The translations under genes and the position numbers were made by a program. This document shows positions 56,793 through 64,000 of a stretch of 64,000 nt of DNA, piece after piece. Below the pieces are notes generated by a model. It made no database searches. It saw only the letters and a list, made by a program, of their open reading frames with translations, and was not told the DNA's origin. Every line of letters begins with the position of its first letter. The first letter of the stretch is position 1. Source of the stretch: Clostridium sp. GTDB lineage: Bacteria; Bacillota; Clostridia; Lachnospirales; Lachnospiraceae. The stretch covers positions 24,470 through 88,469 of the forward strand of contig JAETQD010000016.1 of NCBI GenBank assembly GCA_021770825.1, read 5' to 3'.

Positions 56793-57881
56793 TTGAAGAA
56801 AAAATGGCTGGCTGCTGCGGCAGCAGGTTTATGTATTTCCATGTATGCGGCAATGACCGCCTTCGGTGCTGACGGGACTTGGCTGCCGGTAAATGGAGGC
56901 TGGCAGTATAAACGGGCCGACGGCACTATGGCCAAGGATTCCTGGGAGGACATTGACGGTGAATGGTACCATTTCGGAAGCGATATGTTCATGGAGACCG
57001 GATGGCATAAAATCGGCAATATCCGTTATTACTTTGAACCGAACGGAATCCTGGCAGAGGGATGGAAGTGTTACAGCGAAGGCGGAGAAGACCAGTGGTA
57101 TTATTTTGACCGGGACGGAAAGGCTGTGATTCAGTGGCTGTATGACGACGGGAAATGGTACTGGTTCAACGCCAACGGAGTGATGAATACCGACTCCTCC
57201 AAGACCATCGGCAATAAAAAATACTATTTCAACGAGGACGGAAGCGCCCAGGTCAATTTGTACCGCGGCTTTAAGTATTACAATGTGGACGGTCAGGCCG
57301 ATTCGGACTATGACGTGAGGGCCGAGGACAGAAAGGGCAAAAAGATTTCCATTCCCGATGACGAGAAGGACGAAATTGCTGAAAAGCTCAATGCTCTTCC
57401 AAAGGGATGGCTGAAAAAGTTTGTGGACGATGGCTGGACCTTTATTTACTGCCCCGACAAGGAATATTATTCTTCCGCCAAGTTTGAAGGCGGCAGCGAA
57501 AAATACTATTTCTATTATAAGCTCAGCACGTCCCAGAAGACCATCCGCTTCTGCGATAAGGAGGACATCTGGACGGCCTTCGGCGAATATATGTACCGGA
57601 ATGCAAAGGCAGATTTAAGGGAGTTGAATTATCCCACAGAAGTGAATTATAAATTCAGTGAGCTCAGCAGACTGAAAAATCTGCCGGATTCCCTGTATGA
57701 GGACTACCAGACTTTGTTTGGCCTGCTTTTGTCAGAATATCTGGATGAAACCGGAAAAGAACGGATGGAAAATGAAATGGAAGACCTCTATTTCATCATG
57801 AACCAGATCGCAGGCAGCCGGGACGGCGACGGAAAACCCGTGGAAATTGAAAGTCCATGGGAAAACAAGAAAAAACCTTAA
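56793..57881 (+). CDS. Cell-wall-binding repeat protein
   Basis: 362 residues from TTG 56793, with GGAGGGAGG eight bases upstream. This start gives a clean signal peptide (KKKWLAAAAAGL... TAFG). The longer frame from 56751 would put about 14 polar residues before it. Residues 26-160 or so hold about five choline/glucan-binding-type repeats (GGWQYKRADG, GEWYHFGSD, GWHKIGNIRYYF, QWYYFDRDG, KWYWFNANG). The rest is an acidic helical domain without a known motif. It is probably wall-bound. It resembles the partial gene at 1-194. Confidence 0.85.
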   Translation: MKKKWLAAAAAGLCISMYAAMTAFGADGTWLPVNGGWQYKRADGTMAKDSWEDIDGEWYHFGSDMFMETGWHKIGNIRYYFEPNGILAEGWKCYSEGGEDQWYYFDRDGKAVIQWLYDDGKWYWFNANGVMNTDSSKTIGNKKYYFNEDGSAQVNLYRGFKYYNVDGQADSDYDVRAEDRKGKKISIPDDEKDEIAEKLNALPKGWLKKFVDDGWTFIYCPDKEYYSSAKFEGGSEKYYFYYKLSTSQKTIRFCDKEDIWTAFGEYMYRNAKADLRELNYPTEVNYKFSELSRLKNLPDSLYEDYQTLFGLLLSEYLDETGKERMENEMEDLYFIMNQIAGSRDGDGKPVEIESPWENKKKP

Positions 57882-57907
57882 GAATCTTTACGATTCCTCC
57901 CCATTCC

Positions 57908-57937
57908 TTGAGAATGCCTGGGCGGATATGATATAGT
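57908..57937 (+). promoter_or_regulatory. Promoter of the serpin gene
   Basis: TTGAGA (57908-57913), 18 bases, and an extended -10, TG-A-TATAGT (TATAGT 57932-57937). Confidence 0.7.
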
Positions 57938-57949
57938 AAATATATCATA
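57927..57949. repeat. Perfect inverted repeat over the serpin -10
   Basis: TATGATATA (57927-57935), GTAAA, and TATATCATA (57941-57949) form a 9-bp perfect dyad that covers the -10. It is a good operator candidate for a repressor. Confidence 0.7.
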
Positions 57950-57990
57950 AACCGCACGCGGATATTTGAGAGAAATGGGGAGGGATTTTT

Positions 57991-59331
57991 ATGTTGAGAA
58001 ATAAAAGAGCATTGGCCGGGATTCTGGGAACTGCAGTCATGACGGCCGGACTTTTCGGATGTCAGGCACCCGGAGCTGAGGCAGTGGAAAAAAGCGGGTC
58101 CGTGAGCGCGGTGGCCCTGGCGGAGTATCCCGAAGAGCCTGTCTATAAAAACGATTTGGAACGGTATGAGAACCGGAAGGAAATCCCGGAGAATTTTCTG
58201 ACGGCCTACCAGAGTTTTTTCATGGAGACCGGGTCTGCCCTTTTTAAGGACAGCAAAGAGAACGTCATTTATTCGCCTTTGAGCTTTTATTATGCTCTGG
58301 CCTTTGCTGCCGGGGGAGCTTCGGGGGACACGAGAAAAGAGCTTCTGCATGTGCTTCACTACCCATATGTTGAAAATCTGTCGGCGGACTGCAAAACGGC
58401 CTTTGAGGCTCTCTACCATGTCCCCAATGCAAAAAACGGAAAGGACAGGGATTCGGGAGAGTATCCGCCGGAATCCAGATATTCCTTTACCATGGCAAGC
58501 TCTCTCTGGGCCGATGACTCCCTGGAGGTGAAGAAGGAGTTTGCAGACCATGGGGCCAAGTATTTTTACGGAGACACCTATTCGGCAGATTTCAGGGCGC
58601 CGGAAACAGGAAAGGCCATGGCAGAGTGGGTAAAGGAACGGACCGGAGGAAAGCTGGAGCCTGCGGCGGCGATTCCTGAAACCATGGTTCTGTCCTTAAA
58701 AAATACCGTTTATTTCTATGATGAGTGGCTGGACAAATTTGAAAAAGAAAATACCAAAGAGGACAGTTTTAAAAAGGCAGACGGAGAGACCGTAACCTGT
58801 GAGTTCATGAACCGGACCATGGATTCCCACAGGTTTAGAAAAGGCGAAACTTTTACCATGTCCTCTCTGTCCTTAAAAAACGGAACCGTGGAATTTTATC
58901 TGCCGGATGAGGGCGTGGATGTTCACGATTTCTTTAAGGACCCGGATACTCTTTATGGAGTGATGAAGGGCGAAGACGGCGTCGGAATGGGAGAGGTTGT
59001 GTGGAAGATACCGAAATTCTCCTATGGAAGCAGCCTGGAGCTTGCAGCGCTTTTAAAGAACCTGGGAGTGGAGGCGGCCTTCCAGGAAGATGCCGATTTT
59101 ACAGGGATTTCCGACAGCTCTCCGCTGTTTCTTACGGCGGTGACCCAGGACGCCCATATCGGCATCGATGAGAATGGCGTGGAGGCCGCAGCCTATACGG
59201 AGATTTCCTGGGCCGGGGCAGCTATGCCTGTGGGAAGAGCGGATATGATTCTGGACCGGCCGTTCTTTTACGTGATTAAGAACCGCGGACAGGTGATCTT
59301 CATGGGAATCTGCGAGGATCCCCTGGGATGA
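57991..59331 (+). CDS. Serpin-family protease inhibitor (lipoprotein)
   Basis: 446 residues. The lipoprotein signal has the lipobox LFGC (Cys24). The serpin fold is clear: NVIYSPLSFYYALAFAAGGASGDTRKELL (about 90-118), LVLSLKNTVYFYDEW-type beta sheet, and a C-terminal DRPFFYVIKNRGQVIFMGICEDP. The reactive loop runs from E394 to P413: DENGVEAAAYT hinge and WAGAAMP. By the usual count P1 is near A410, so small residues fit an elastase-like target. The P14 residue is Val, not the usual Thr/Ser. It is probably surface-bound and guards against host or gut proteases. Confidence 0.93.
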   Translation: MLRNKRALAGILGTAVMTAGLFGCQAPGAEAVEKSGSVSAVALAEYPEEPVYKNDLERYENRKEIPENFLTAYQSFFMETGSALFKDSKENVIYSPLSFYYALAFAAGGASGDTRKELLHVLHYPYVENLSADCKTAFEALYHVPNAKNGKDRDSGEYPPESRYSFTMASSLWADDSLEVKKEFADHGAKYFYGDTYSADFRAPETGKAMAEWVKERTGGKLEPAAAIPETMVLSLKNTVYFYDEWLDKFEKENTKEDSFKKADGETVTCEFMNRTMDSHRFRKGETFTMSSLSLKNGTVEFYLPDEGVDVHDFFKDPDTLYGVMKGEDGVGMGEVVWKIPKFSYGSSLELAALLKNLGVEAAFQEDADFTGISDSSPLFLTAVTQDAHIGIDENGVEAAAYTEISWAGAAMPVGRADMILDRPFFYVIKNRGQVIFMGICEDPLG

Positions 59332-59348
59332 TGGGAATGTTTTTCCAC

Positions 59349-59377
59349 TTGACGAATTTGGATTTGGCTGTTACCAT
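59349..59377 (+). promoter_or_regulatory. Promoter of the gntR-mcsA-mcsB-clpC operon
   Basis: TTGACG (59349-59354), 17 bases, and TACCAT (59372-59377). No CtsR heptad repeat (GGTCAAA) is visible near it. Confidence 0.7.
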
Positions 59378-59416
59378 ATGAATATAACAATTAATACAAT
59401 GAAGGACGGTGGAGGT

Positions 59417-59794
59417 ATGATACTGAAGATAGATTTTGACAGCGAGGAAGCCCTGTATGTGCAGCTTTGCAACCAGATTATCCGGGGAATTGCCACGGAG
59501 ATGCTGCATGAAGGGGACAGTCTGCCGTCGGTGCGGCAGTTGGCTGACGAAATCGGAATTAACATGCACACAGTCAACAAAGCATATGCTGTTTTAAGGC
59601 AGGAGGGGTTTCTTAGGCTGGACCGGAGGCGGGGAGCCGTCATTGCCCTGGATATGAATAAACTCAGAGCTTTAAACGAAATGAAGGAAAGCCTGGCCCT
59701 GGTTGTGGCCAGAGGAATCTGCCGGGATGTGGACCGGGACGAAGTCCATGCCCTGATCGATGAAATTTTTGACGAATTCTGCGGACAGGAATAA
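59417..59794 (+). CDS. GntR-family regulator, YtrA type
   Basis: 125 residues from ATG 59417 (MILKIDFDSEEALYVQL); the open frame from 59378 would begin before the predicted transcript. AAGGACGG lies upstream, and the closer GGAGG is only one base from ATG. The winged HTH is EGDSLPSVRQLADEIGINMHTVNKAYAVLRQEGFL (about 36-70). The short C-terminal part (about 50 residues) is the YtrA subgroup, which binds no large ligand. It heads mcsA-mcsB-clpC, where CtsR usually sits. Confidence 0.88.
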   Translation: MILKIDFDSEEALYVQLCNQIIRGIATEMLHEGDSLPSVRQLADEIGINMHTVNKAYAVLRQEGFLRLDRRRGAVIALDMNKLRALNEMKESLALVVARGICRDVDRDEVHALIDEIFDEFCGQE

Positions 59795-59806
59795 AGGAGG
59801 AGACAG

Positions 59807-60388
59807 ATGCTTTGCGAACACTGTAAAATGCGGGAAGCAACAGTGAAATATGTGGAAGTGATAAACGGAGTGAAGACAGAGCACAATCTCTGCGCGGCCT
59901 GCGCGGGCCGGGTGGATATCGGCCAGTATTCGGCGTTGTTTGAGGGGGAGTTTCCCTTGGGAAAGCTGCTTTCCGGTCTTTTGGGAATCCAGAACATGGA
60001 CCAGAGTACGGTCCGTCTTCCCAACGTGGCCTGTCCCACCTGCGGGACCACCTATGAGGACTTTGTGACGGAAAGCAGATTCGGCTGTCCGGACTGTTAC
60101 AGCGTGTTCGATCCCCTGATCGGTGAAAATATCAAGCACCTTCAGGGAAGCGAACGCCATGTGGGAAAGCATCCGAACCGTATAGACGATGAAGCCCTGG
60201 CAGAGAAAGAGGCGAAAGAGAAAACCGAGGAGCCCCAGAGCACTCTGACAAGGGAAGAGAAAATCCGGCTTCTGCAGGCCCGGTTAAAGGACGCCCTGCG
60301 GCGGGAGGACTATGAGGAAGCCGCTTCCCTGCGGGATGAGATTCATAAATATAAAGAGGAGAGAAAGCAGGATGGAGAAGTGGTATGA
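59807..60388 (+). CDS. mcsA: McsA, activator of McsB
   Basis: 193 residues. Four CxxC pairs bind zinc: MLCEHC, LCAAC (about 28), ACPTC, and GCPDC (about 89). A UVR motif is in the C-terminus (LLQARLKDALRREDYEEAASLRDEI). It normally activates the McsB arginine kinase. ATG 59807 has AAAGGAGG upstream. It overlaps mcsB by 17 bases. Confidence 0.92.
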   Translation: MLCEHCKMREATVKYVEVINGVKTEHNLCAACAGRVDIGQYSALFEGEFPLGKLLSGLLGIQNMDQSTVRLPNVACPTCGTTYEDFVTESRFGCPDCYSVFDPLIGENIKHLQGSERHVGKHPNRIDDEALAEKEAKEKTEEPQSTLTREEKIRLLQARLKDALRREDYEEAASLRDEIHKYKEERKQDGEVV

Positions 60389-61385
60389 GGTTCCTGAAAC
60401 TGGGAGCTCCAATGTGATATACAGCCGGATCCGCCTTGTGAGAAACTGGAAGGAATACCCCTTCCCGGGGAAAATGACCGGGGAACAGAATGAGGAAATG
60501 ACCAGACGGCTTTGTGAGGGCCTGGCCGGTCTTGGAACTCCGGTGTATCTGAACCGGATGGCGGAGTTAGAAAAGACAGCTCTTTTGGAGCGCCGTGCCA
60601 TCAACCGGGGGATTTCCAAGAAAAAAGAGTCCTCAGCGCTGATTTTATCGGAGGATGAGCGCGTGGGCATTGTGTTAAACGGCGATGACCATGTGCGGAT
60701 CCAGGTACTGGAAAAGGGGCTGGCCCTTGCGTCCTGCTATGAAAAGGCAGACAAGACGGATGATTACATCGGGGAACGGTTTGAATATTCCTTCGATGAA
60801 AAGTACGGATATCTGACGCCCTTCCCCACCAATGTGGGAACGGGACTTCGGGCATCCGCGGTGGTCCACTTGCCGATGCTGTCCAAAAAGAAAAATTTTA
60901 ACGGTCTGGTGGCCGATATGGGCCGGTTCGGCACCTCCATCCGCGGTGTGTACGGGGAAGGCGGAGAAAATTTCGGCTCCCTTTACCAGGTATCCAACCA
61001 GAAAACCCTGGGACAGACGGAAAAGGAGATTGTGGACCTGGTGACAAAGGCAGCAGCGGAGCTGGACGCCCAGGAGCGGCGTCTCAGGGAAGAGGCTTTA
61101 AAGCAGCGGCCCTTAATCCGTGCCGATGAGGCATATAAGTCCTACGGCGTGTTAAAATATGCCAGAAGGCTCACCAGAAAGGATGCCATGGAATTTTTGT
61201 CCCAGATCATGGCAGGTGCAGCCGATGGAATTTTTACACTTCAAAAGCCATGTTCCATCTATGGGCTGATGCTGGGAATTCAGCCGGCAAATCTTTTGCG
61301 GCAGGCCCAAAAGCCCTTAAGCAGAGAGGAACTGGATGCGGCGCGGGCCGATTTTTTGCGGGCCCGTCTGCCTGAAATTCGTTGA
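60372..61385 (+). CDS. mcsB: McsB-like protein arginine kinase
   Basis: 337 residues from ATG 60372 (MEKWYEV). The phosphagen-kinase-like fold is clear: SSNVIYSRIRLVRNWKEYPFP at the N-terminus, DDHVRIQ (about 115), TPFPTNVGTGLRASAVVHLP (about 155), and YGEGGENFGSLYQVSNQ (about 198). Two active-site changes stand out: the Cys of the family (CPTN) is Phe, and the catalytic NEEDH is NGDDH. The C-terminal pArg-binding motif RDxxRA reads REELDA. The gene overlaps mcsA by 17 bases. Confidence 0.87.
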   Translation: MEKWYEVPETGSSNVIYSRIRLVRNWKEYPFPGKMTGEQNEEMTRRLCEGLAGLGTPVYLNRMAELEKTALLERRAINRGISKKKESSALILSEDERVGIVLNGDDHVRIQVLEKGLALASCYEKADKTDDYIGERFEYSFDEKYGYLTPFPTNVGTGLRASAVVHLPMLSKKKNFNGLVADMGRFGTSIRGVYGEGGENFGSLYQVSNQKTLGQTEKEIVDLVTKAAAELDAQERRLREEALKQRPLIRADEAYKSYGVLKYARRLTRKDAMEFLSQIMAGAADGIFTLQKPCSIYGLMLGIQPANLLRQAQKPLSREELDAARADFLRARLPEIR

Positions 61386-61407
61386 CAGGAGGAACTGACA
61401 GACAGAT

Positions 61408-63891
61408 ATGGAACGATATACAGAAAAAGCAAAGGAAGCCCTTACGCTGGCAAGGGAGACCGCTGAGGATATGGGTTCCCGGACCGTTGGAACGGAGCAT
61501 ATGCTGGTGGGCCTGATTGAGGAAGGAAGCGGAACGGCAGCCATGGTATTAAAGGCCAATGATGTGAAGCTGGAGCGGGTGCTGGAGCTTTTACAGAAGC
61601 TGGTCTCTTCCTACCAGAACACAAAAACCCGGGACCGGGAGGGCTATACGCCCAGCGCCGGACGGGTCCTGGAAAACAGCTACCGGGAGGCTGTGCGGTT
61701 CCGTGCGCCCTTAATCGGGACCGAGCATATTTTAATGGCCATGTTAAAGGAGTCCGACTGCGTGGCAATCCGGCTTTTAAATACACTGAACATCAACATC
61801 CAGAAGGTATACATTGATCTTTTGGCCTCCATGGGAGAGGATACGGCAGCCGCCAGGGATGAGCTGCTTCGCGGCCGCGGCGGAAAAAACGGAAAGACTG
61901 CCACCCCCACGCTGGATGAGTACAGCAGGGACTTAACCAAGCTTGCAGGGGATGGAAAGCTGGACCCGGTCATCGGCCGTGAACAGGAAATCCGGCGGGT
62001 GATTCAGATTTTAAGCAGGCGAACCAAGAATAATCCCTGCCTGATCGGCGAGCCCGGCGTTGGAAAAACGGCAGTGACGGAAGGTCTGGCACAGCTCATT
62101 GTTTCCGGGGATGTTCCGGATACCATCAAAGGCAAACGCGTGGTGATTCTGGACCTTTCGGGAATGGTGGCCGGATCCAAGTACCGGGGCGAATTTGAGG
62201 AGCGCATTAAAAATGTCTTAAGCGAAGTGCGGGATGCAGGAAATGTGCTTCTGTTTATCGACGAGATTCACACCATCATCGGGGCCGGAGGAGCCGAAGG
62301 GGCTCTGGATGCCTCCAATATTTTAAAGCCCTCTCTGGCCAGGGGGGAGATTCAGCTAATCGGGGCCACCACCATCGAGGAATACAGAAAATACATCGAA
62401 AAGGACCCGGCCCTGGAACGGAGATTCCAGCCTGTGACGGTGGAGGAGCCCACGGAAGAGGAGGCCATCGAAATTTTAAAGGGACTTCGTCCCCGGTATG
62501 AGGAACATCACAGCGTGACCATCACCGACGACGCCGTGAAAGCGGCCGTCAAGCTGTCCTCCCGCTATATCAATGACAGGTTCCTGCCGGATAAGGCCAT
62601 TGACCTCATTGACGAGGCGTCCTCCAAGGTACGCCTGACGGTCTATGTGGAGCCAAAAGGAATTAAAGAGACAGAGGAAGAAATCAAGGCTCTGGAAAAG
62701 GAAAAGGAGGAGGCCATCAAGGCAGAGGCCTACGAGGAAGCCGGAGAAATCAAAAAAAGACAGCAGAAAAAGAGAGAAAAGATCGCGAAGCTCAGGGAAA
62801 AGTGGGAAGAGGAAAAGACATCCAAGGTCCTTGTGGTGGATGAAGGAGAGATTGCGGATGTGGTGTCCGGCTGGACCAAGATTCCGGTGAGCAAATTAAA
62901 GGAAGGGGAAACTGAGCGGCTTCTTAAGCTGGAATCCATTCTTCACGAGCGCGTTGTGGGCCAGGAGGAGGCGGTCACTGCCGTTTCCAAGGCCATCCGC
63001 AGGGGAAGAGTGGGCTTAAAGGATCCCAAACGCCCCATTGGTTCCTTCCTGTTTTTGGGCCCCACCGGCGTGGGAAAGACAGAGCTTTGCAAGGCTCTGG
63101 CAGAAGCTATGTTCGGAACGGAAAATGCCCTGATCCGTGTGGATATGTCGGAATATATGGAAAAGCACAGCGTGTCCAAGATGATCGGCTCCCCGCCAGG
63201 ATATGTGGGCTATGAGGGAGGCGGTCAGCTCAGTGAGAAGGTGCGGAGAAATCCCTATTCGGTGATTCTCTTCGACGAGGTGGAGAAAGCCCACCCGGAT
63301 GTGTTCAACATTCTCCTTCAGGTGCTGGACGACGGCCATATCACCGACTCCCAGGGCCACAAAATCGACTTTAAGAACACCATTGTCATCATGACCTCCA
63401 ATGCCGGAGCGGAAAACATCATCGCGCCGAAGCATCTGGGCTTTACCTCCCAGGAAGATGAAAAGGCCAAGTATAACCGTATGAAAAACGGCGTTATGGA
63501 CGAAGTGAAGCGTTTGTTTAAGCCGGAATTTTTAAACAGAATTGATGAGATCATCGTTTTCCATCCCCTCAATAAGGGCCATATGAAGGACATTGTGTCC
63601 ATTCTGCTTAATACGGTTGGAAAGAGGACAAAAGACCAGATGTCCATCCGTTTAAATGCCGGGGATGATGTGAAGGAATTCCTGATTGAAAAGGGATACG
63701 ATGAGAAGTACGGCGCAAGGCCCTTAAAGCGCACCATCCAGAACCTGGTGGAGGATAAGCTGGCTGAGGCCGTGCTGGAGGGAAAGGTCAGAGAGGGCGA
63801 TTCCGTGAAAATTTCCGTCAAAGACGGGCAGCTCAAATTTTCCGCCCGACATCCACAAACAGCTAGAAAAAACCAGATGGTTATGATATAA
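61408..63891 (+). CDS. clpC: ATP-dependent Clp protease ATPase ClpC
   Basis: 827 residues. Two Clp_N repeats have GTEHMLVGL and GTEHILMAM, keeping the Glu residues that bind phospho-arginine. Walker A1 is GEPGVGKT (214-221), the middle UVR/coiled M-domain is [19 protein letters not shown], and Walker A2 is GPTGVGKT (551-558). It unfolds substrates for ClpP. GGAGG (61388-61392) is 15 bases from ATG 61408, an unusually long gap. Last gene of the operon. Confidence 0.95.
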   Translation: MERYTEKAKEALTLARETAEDMGSRTVGTEHMLVGLIEEGSGTAAMVLKANDVKLERVLELLQKLVSSYQNTKTRDREGYTPSAGRVLENSYREAVRFRAPLIGTEHILMAMLKESDCVAIRLLNTLNINIQKVYIDLLASMGEDTAAARDELLRGRGGKNGKTATPTLDEYSRDLTKLAGDGKLDPVIGREQEIRRVIQILSRRTKNNPCLIGEPGVGKTAVTEGLAQLIVSGDVPDTIKGKRVVILDLSGMVAGSKYRGEFEERIKNVLSEVRDAGNVLLFIDEIHTIIGAGGAEGALDASNILKPSLARGEIQLIGATTIEEYRKYIEKDPALERRFQPVTVEEPTEEEAIEILKGLRPRYEEHHSVTITDDAVKAAVKLSSRYINDRFLPDKAIDLIDEASSKVRLTVYVEPKGIKETEEEIKALEKEKEEAIKAEAYEEAGEIKKRQQKKREKIAKLREKWEEEKTSKVLVVDEGEIADVVSGWTKIPVSKLKEGETERLLKLESILHERVVGQEEAVTAVSKAIRRGRVGLKDPKRPIGSFLFLGPTGVGKTELCKALAEAMFGTENALIRVDMSEYMEKHSVSKMIGSPPGYVGYEGGGQLSEKVRRNPYSVILFDEVEKAHPDVFNILLQVLDDGHITDSQGHKIDFKNTIVIMTSNAGAENIIAPKHLGFTSQEDEKAKYNRMKNGVMDEVKRLFKPEFLNRIDEIIVFHPLNKGHMKDIVSILLNTVGKRTKDQMSIRLNAGDDVKEFLIEKGYDEKYGARPLKRTIQNLVEDKLAEAVLEGKVREGDSVKISVKDGQLKFSARHPQTARKNQMVMI

Positions 63892-63909
63892 TGTCGAAGA
63901 CATTATATC
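63885..63909. repeat. 11-bp perfect inverted repeat over the clpC stop
   Basis: GATATAATGTC (63885-63895), GAA, and GACATTATATC (63899-63909) form a perfect dyad with a three-base centre. It contains the clpC stop. No T run follows, so it is not a standard terminator. Confidence 0.8.
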
Positions 63910-63916
63910 TGCGCCG

Positions 63917-64000
63917 ATTCGCGTCCGCCCGAAGGGAGGACAAATACCGAAGCGAATCGTGTGCATCCTGCGGAGCATATCATGTCGGAGACAGGATATA
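63917..64000. repeat. Further inverted repeats after clpC
   Basis: GATTCGC (63917-63923) pairs with GCGAATC about 30 bases on, and between them GTCC-GCCC-GAA-GGG-A-GGAC forms an inner stem. Near 63978-64000 an imperfect copy of the first dyad (ATCATGTC-GGA-GACAGGAT) follows. The region runs to the window edge, and no firm gene is seen. Confidence 0.6.

Noticed and set aside
59300..59420. CtsR heptad operator before the mcsA operon
   Set aside because: I looked for GGTCAAA or TTTGACC tandem repeats and saw none near the promoter.
63891..64000. Possible short reading frame starting at ATG 63891 after clpC
   Set aside because: It is open to the window edge, but it has no ribosome site, is rich in Arg codons, and lies over the inverted repeats. 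Only about 36 codons can be seen.

Overview
The window looks like chromosome of a gut-type Lachnospiraceae (Clostridium cluster XIVa) Firmicute. This rests on the moderate GC content, strong AGGAGG-type ribosome binding sites, a tRNA-Trp T-box leader, a lysine riboswitch, choline/glucan-type cell-wall-binding repeat proteins, a McsA-McsB-ClpC operon, and many Ala/Thr/Glu-linked solute-binding lipoproteins. I see no rRNA, tRNA, CRISPR array, integrase, phage or intact insertion sequence. The only mobile-like gene is one broken Rpn/PDDEXK nuclease gene.

Layout: 1-6.8 kb holds a partial cell-wall-binding protein, a T-box-controlled stand-alone TrpB2, a ferredoxin-type aldo/keto reductase, a small HTH regulator with a divergent unknown gene, NUDIX and SRAP genes, and the Rpn pseudogene. 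6.8-17 kb holds a secreted ComEC-like metallo-beta-lactamase lipoprotein, a split ThrE exporter, an SAH/MTA-type deaminase, a polyamine ABC operon in the order potB-potA-potD-potC, and a divergent PfkB kinase / AbgA-like peptidase pair. 17-30 kb is mostly housekeeping: a SEC-C protein, hslO, a cold-shock protein, ruvAB, zapA, a U32 protein, an FtsW/RodA protein, a class B PBP and galE. 30-39.7 kb holds NUDIX and amidohydrolase genes, a three-gene ABC importer of the TrpXYZ/CD0873 type, a BrkB membrane protein, a tandem-OB SSB-like protein, an orphan CobO-like P-loop protein, and lysine-riboswitch-controlled dapA-dapB. 39.7-44.3 kb holds purC-purF-purB followed by a LysR gene. 44.4-53.7 kb is a beta-galactoside locus: a CUT1 importer with a nonsense-broken binding protein, divergent from lacZ-lacI-msmX/ugpC-yesL, with repeated TTTTA(C/G)TAAAA operator-like sites between them. 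53.7-64 kb holds purA, an aminotransferase, a second cell-wall-binding protein, a serpin lipoprotein, and a GntR-mcsA-mcsB-clpC operon followed by a cluster of inverted repeats.

The points most worth a second look are these. Two genes are each broken by a single in-frame stop at what is probably a Trp codon (TGG to TGA, and TGG to TAG); both fit G-to-A changes. McsB has substitutions at three functional sites, and the operon starts with a YtrA-type GntR gene where CtsR is expected. A secreted serpin has an inhibitor-like reactive loop, and its promoter -10 lies inside a perfect inverted repeat. The lactose operator array is also notable. I do not see a clear multi-gene system that is wholly new. 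The best candidates for new biology are the remodelled heat-shock/arginine-phosphorylation operon, the serpin, and the structured DNA after clpC.
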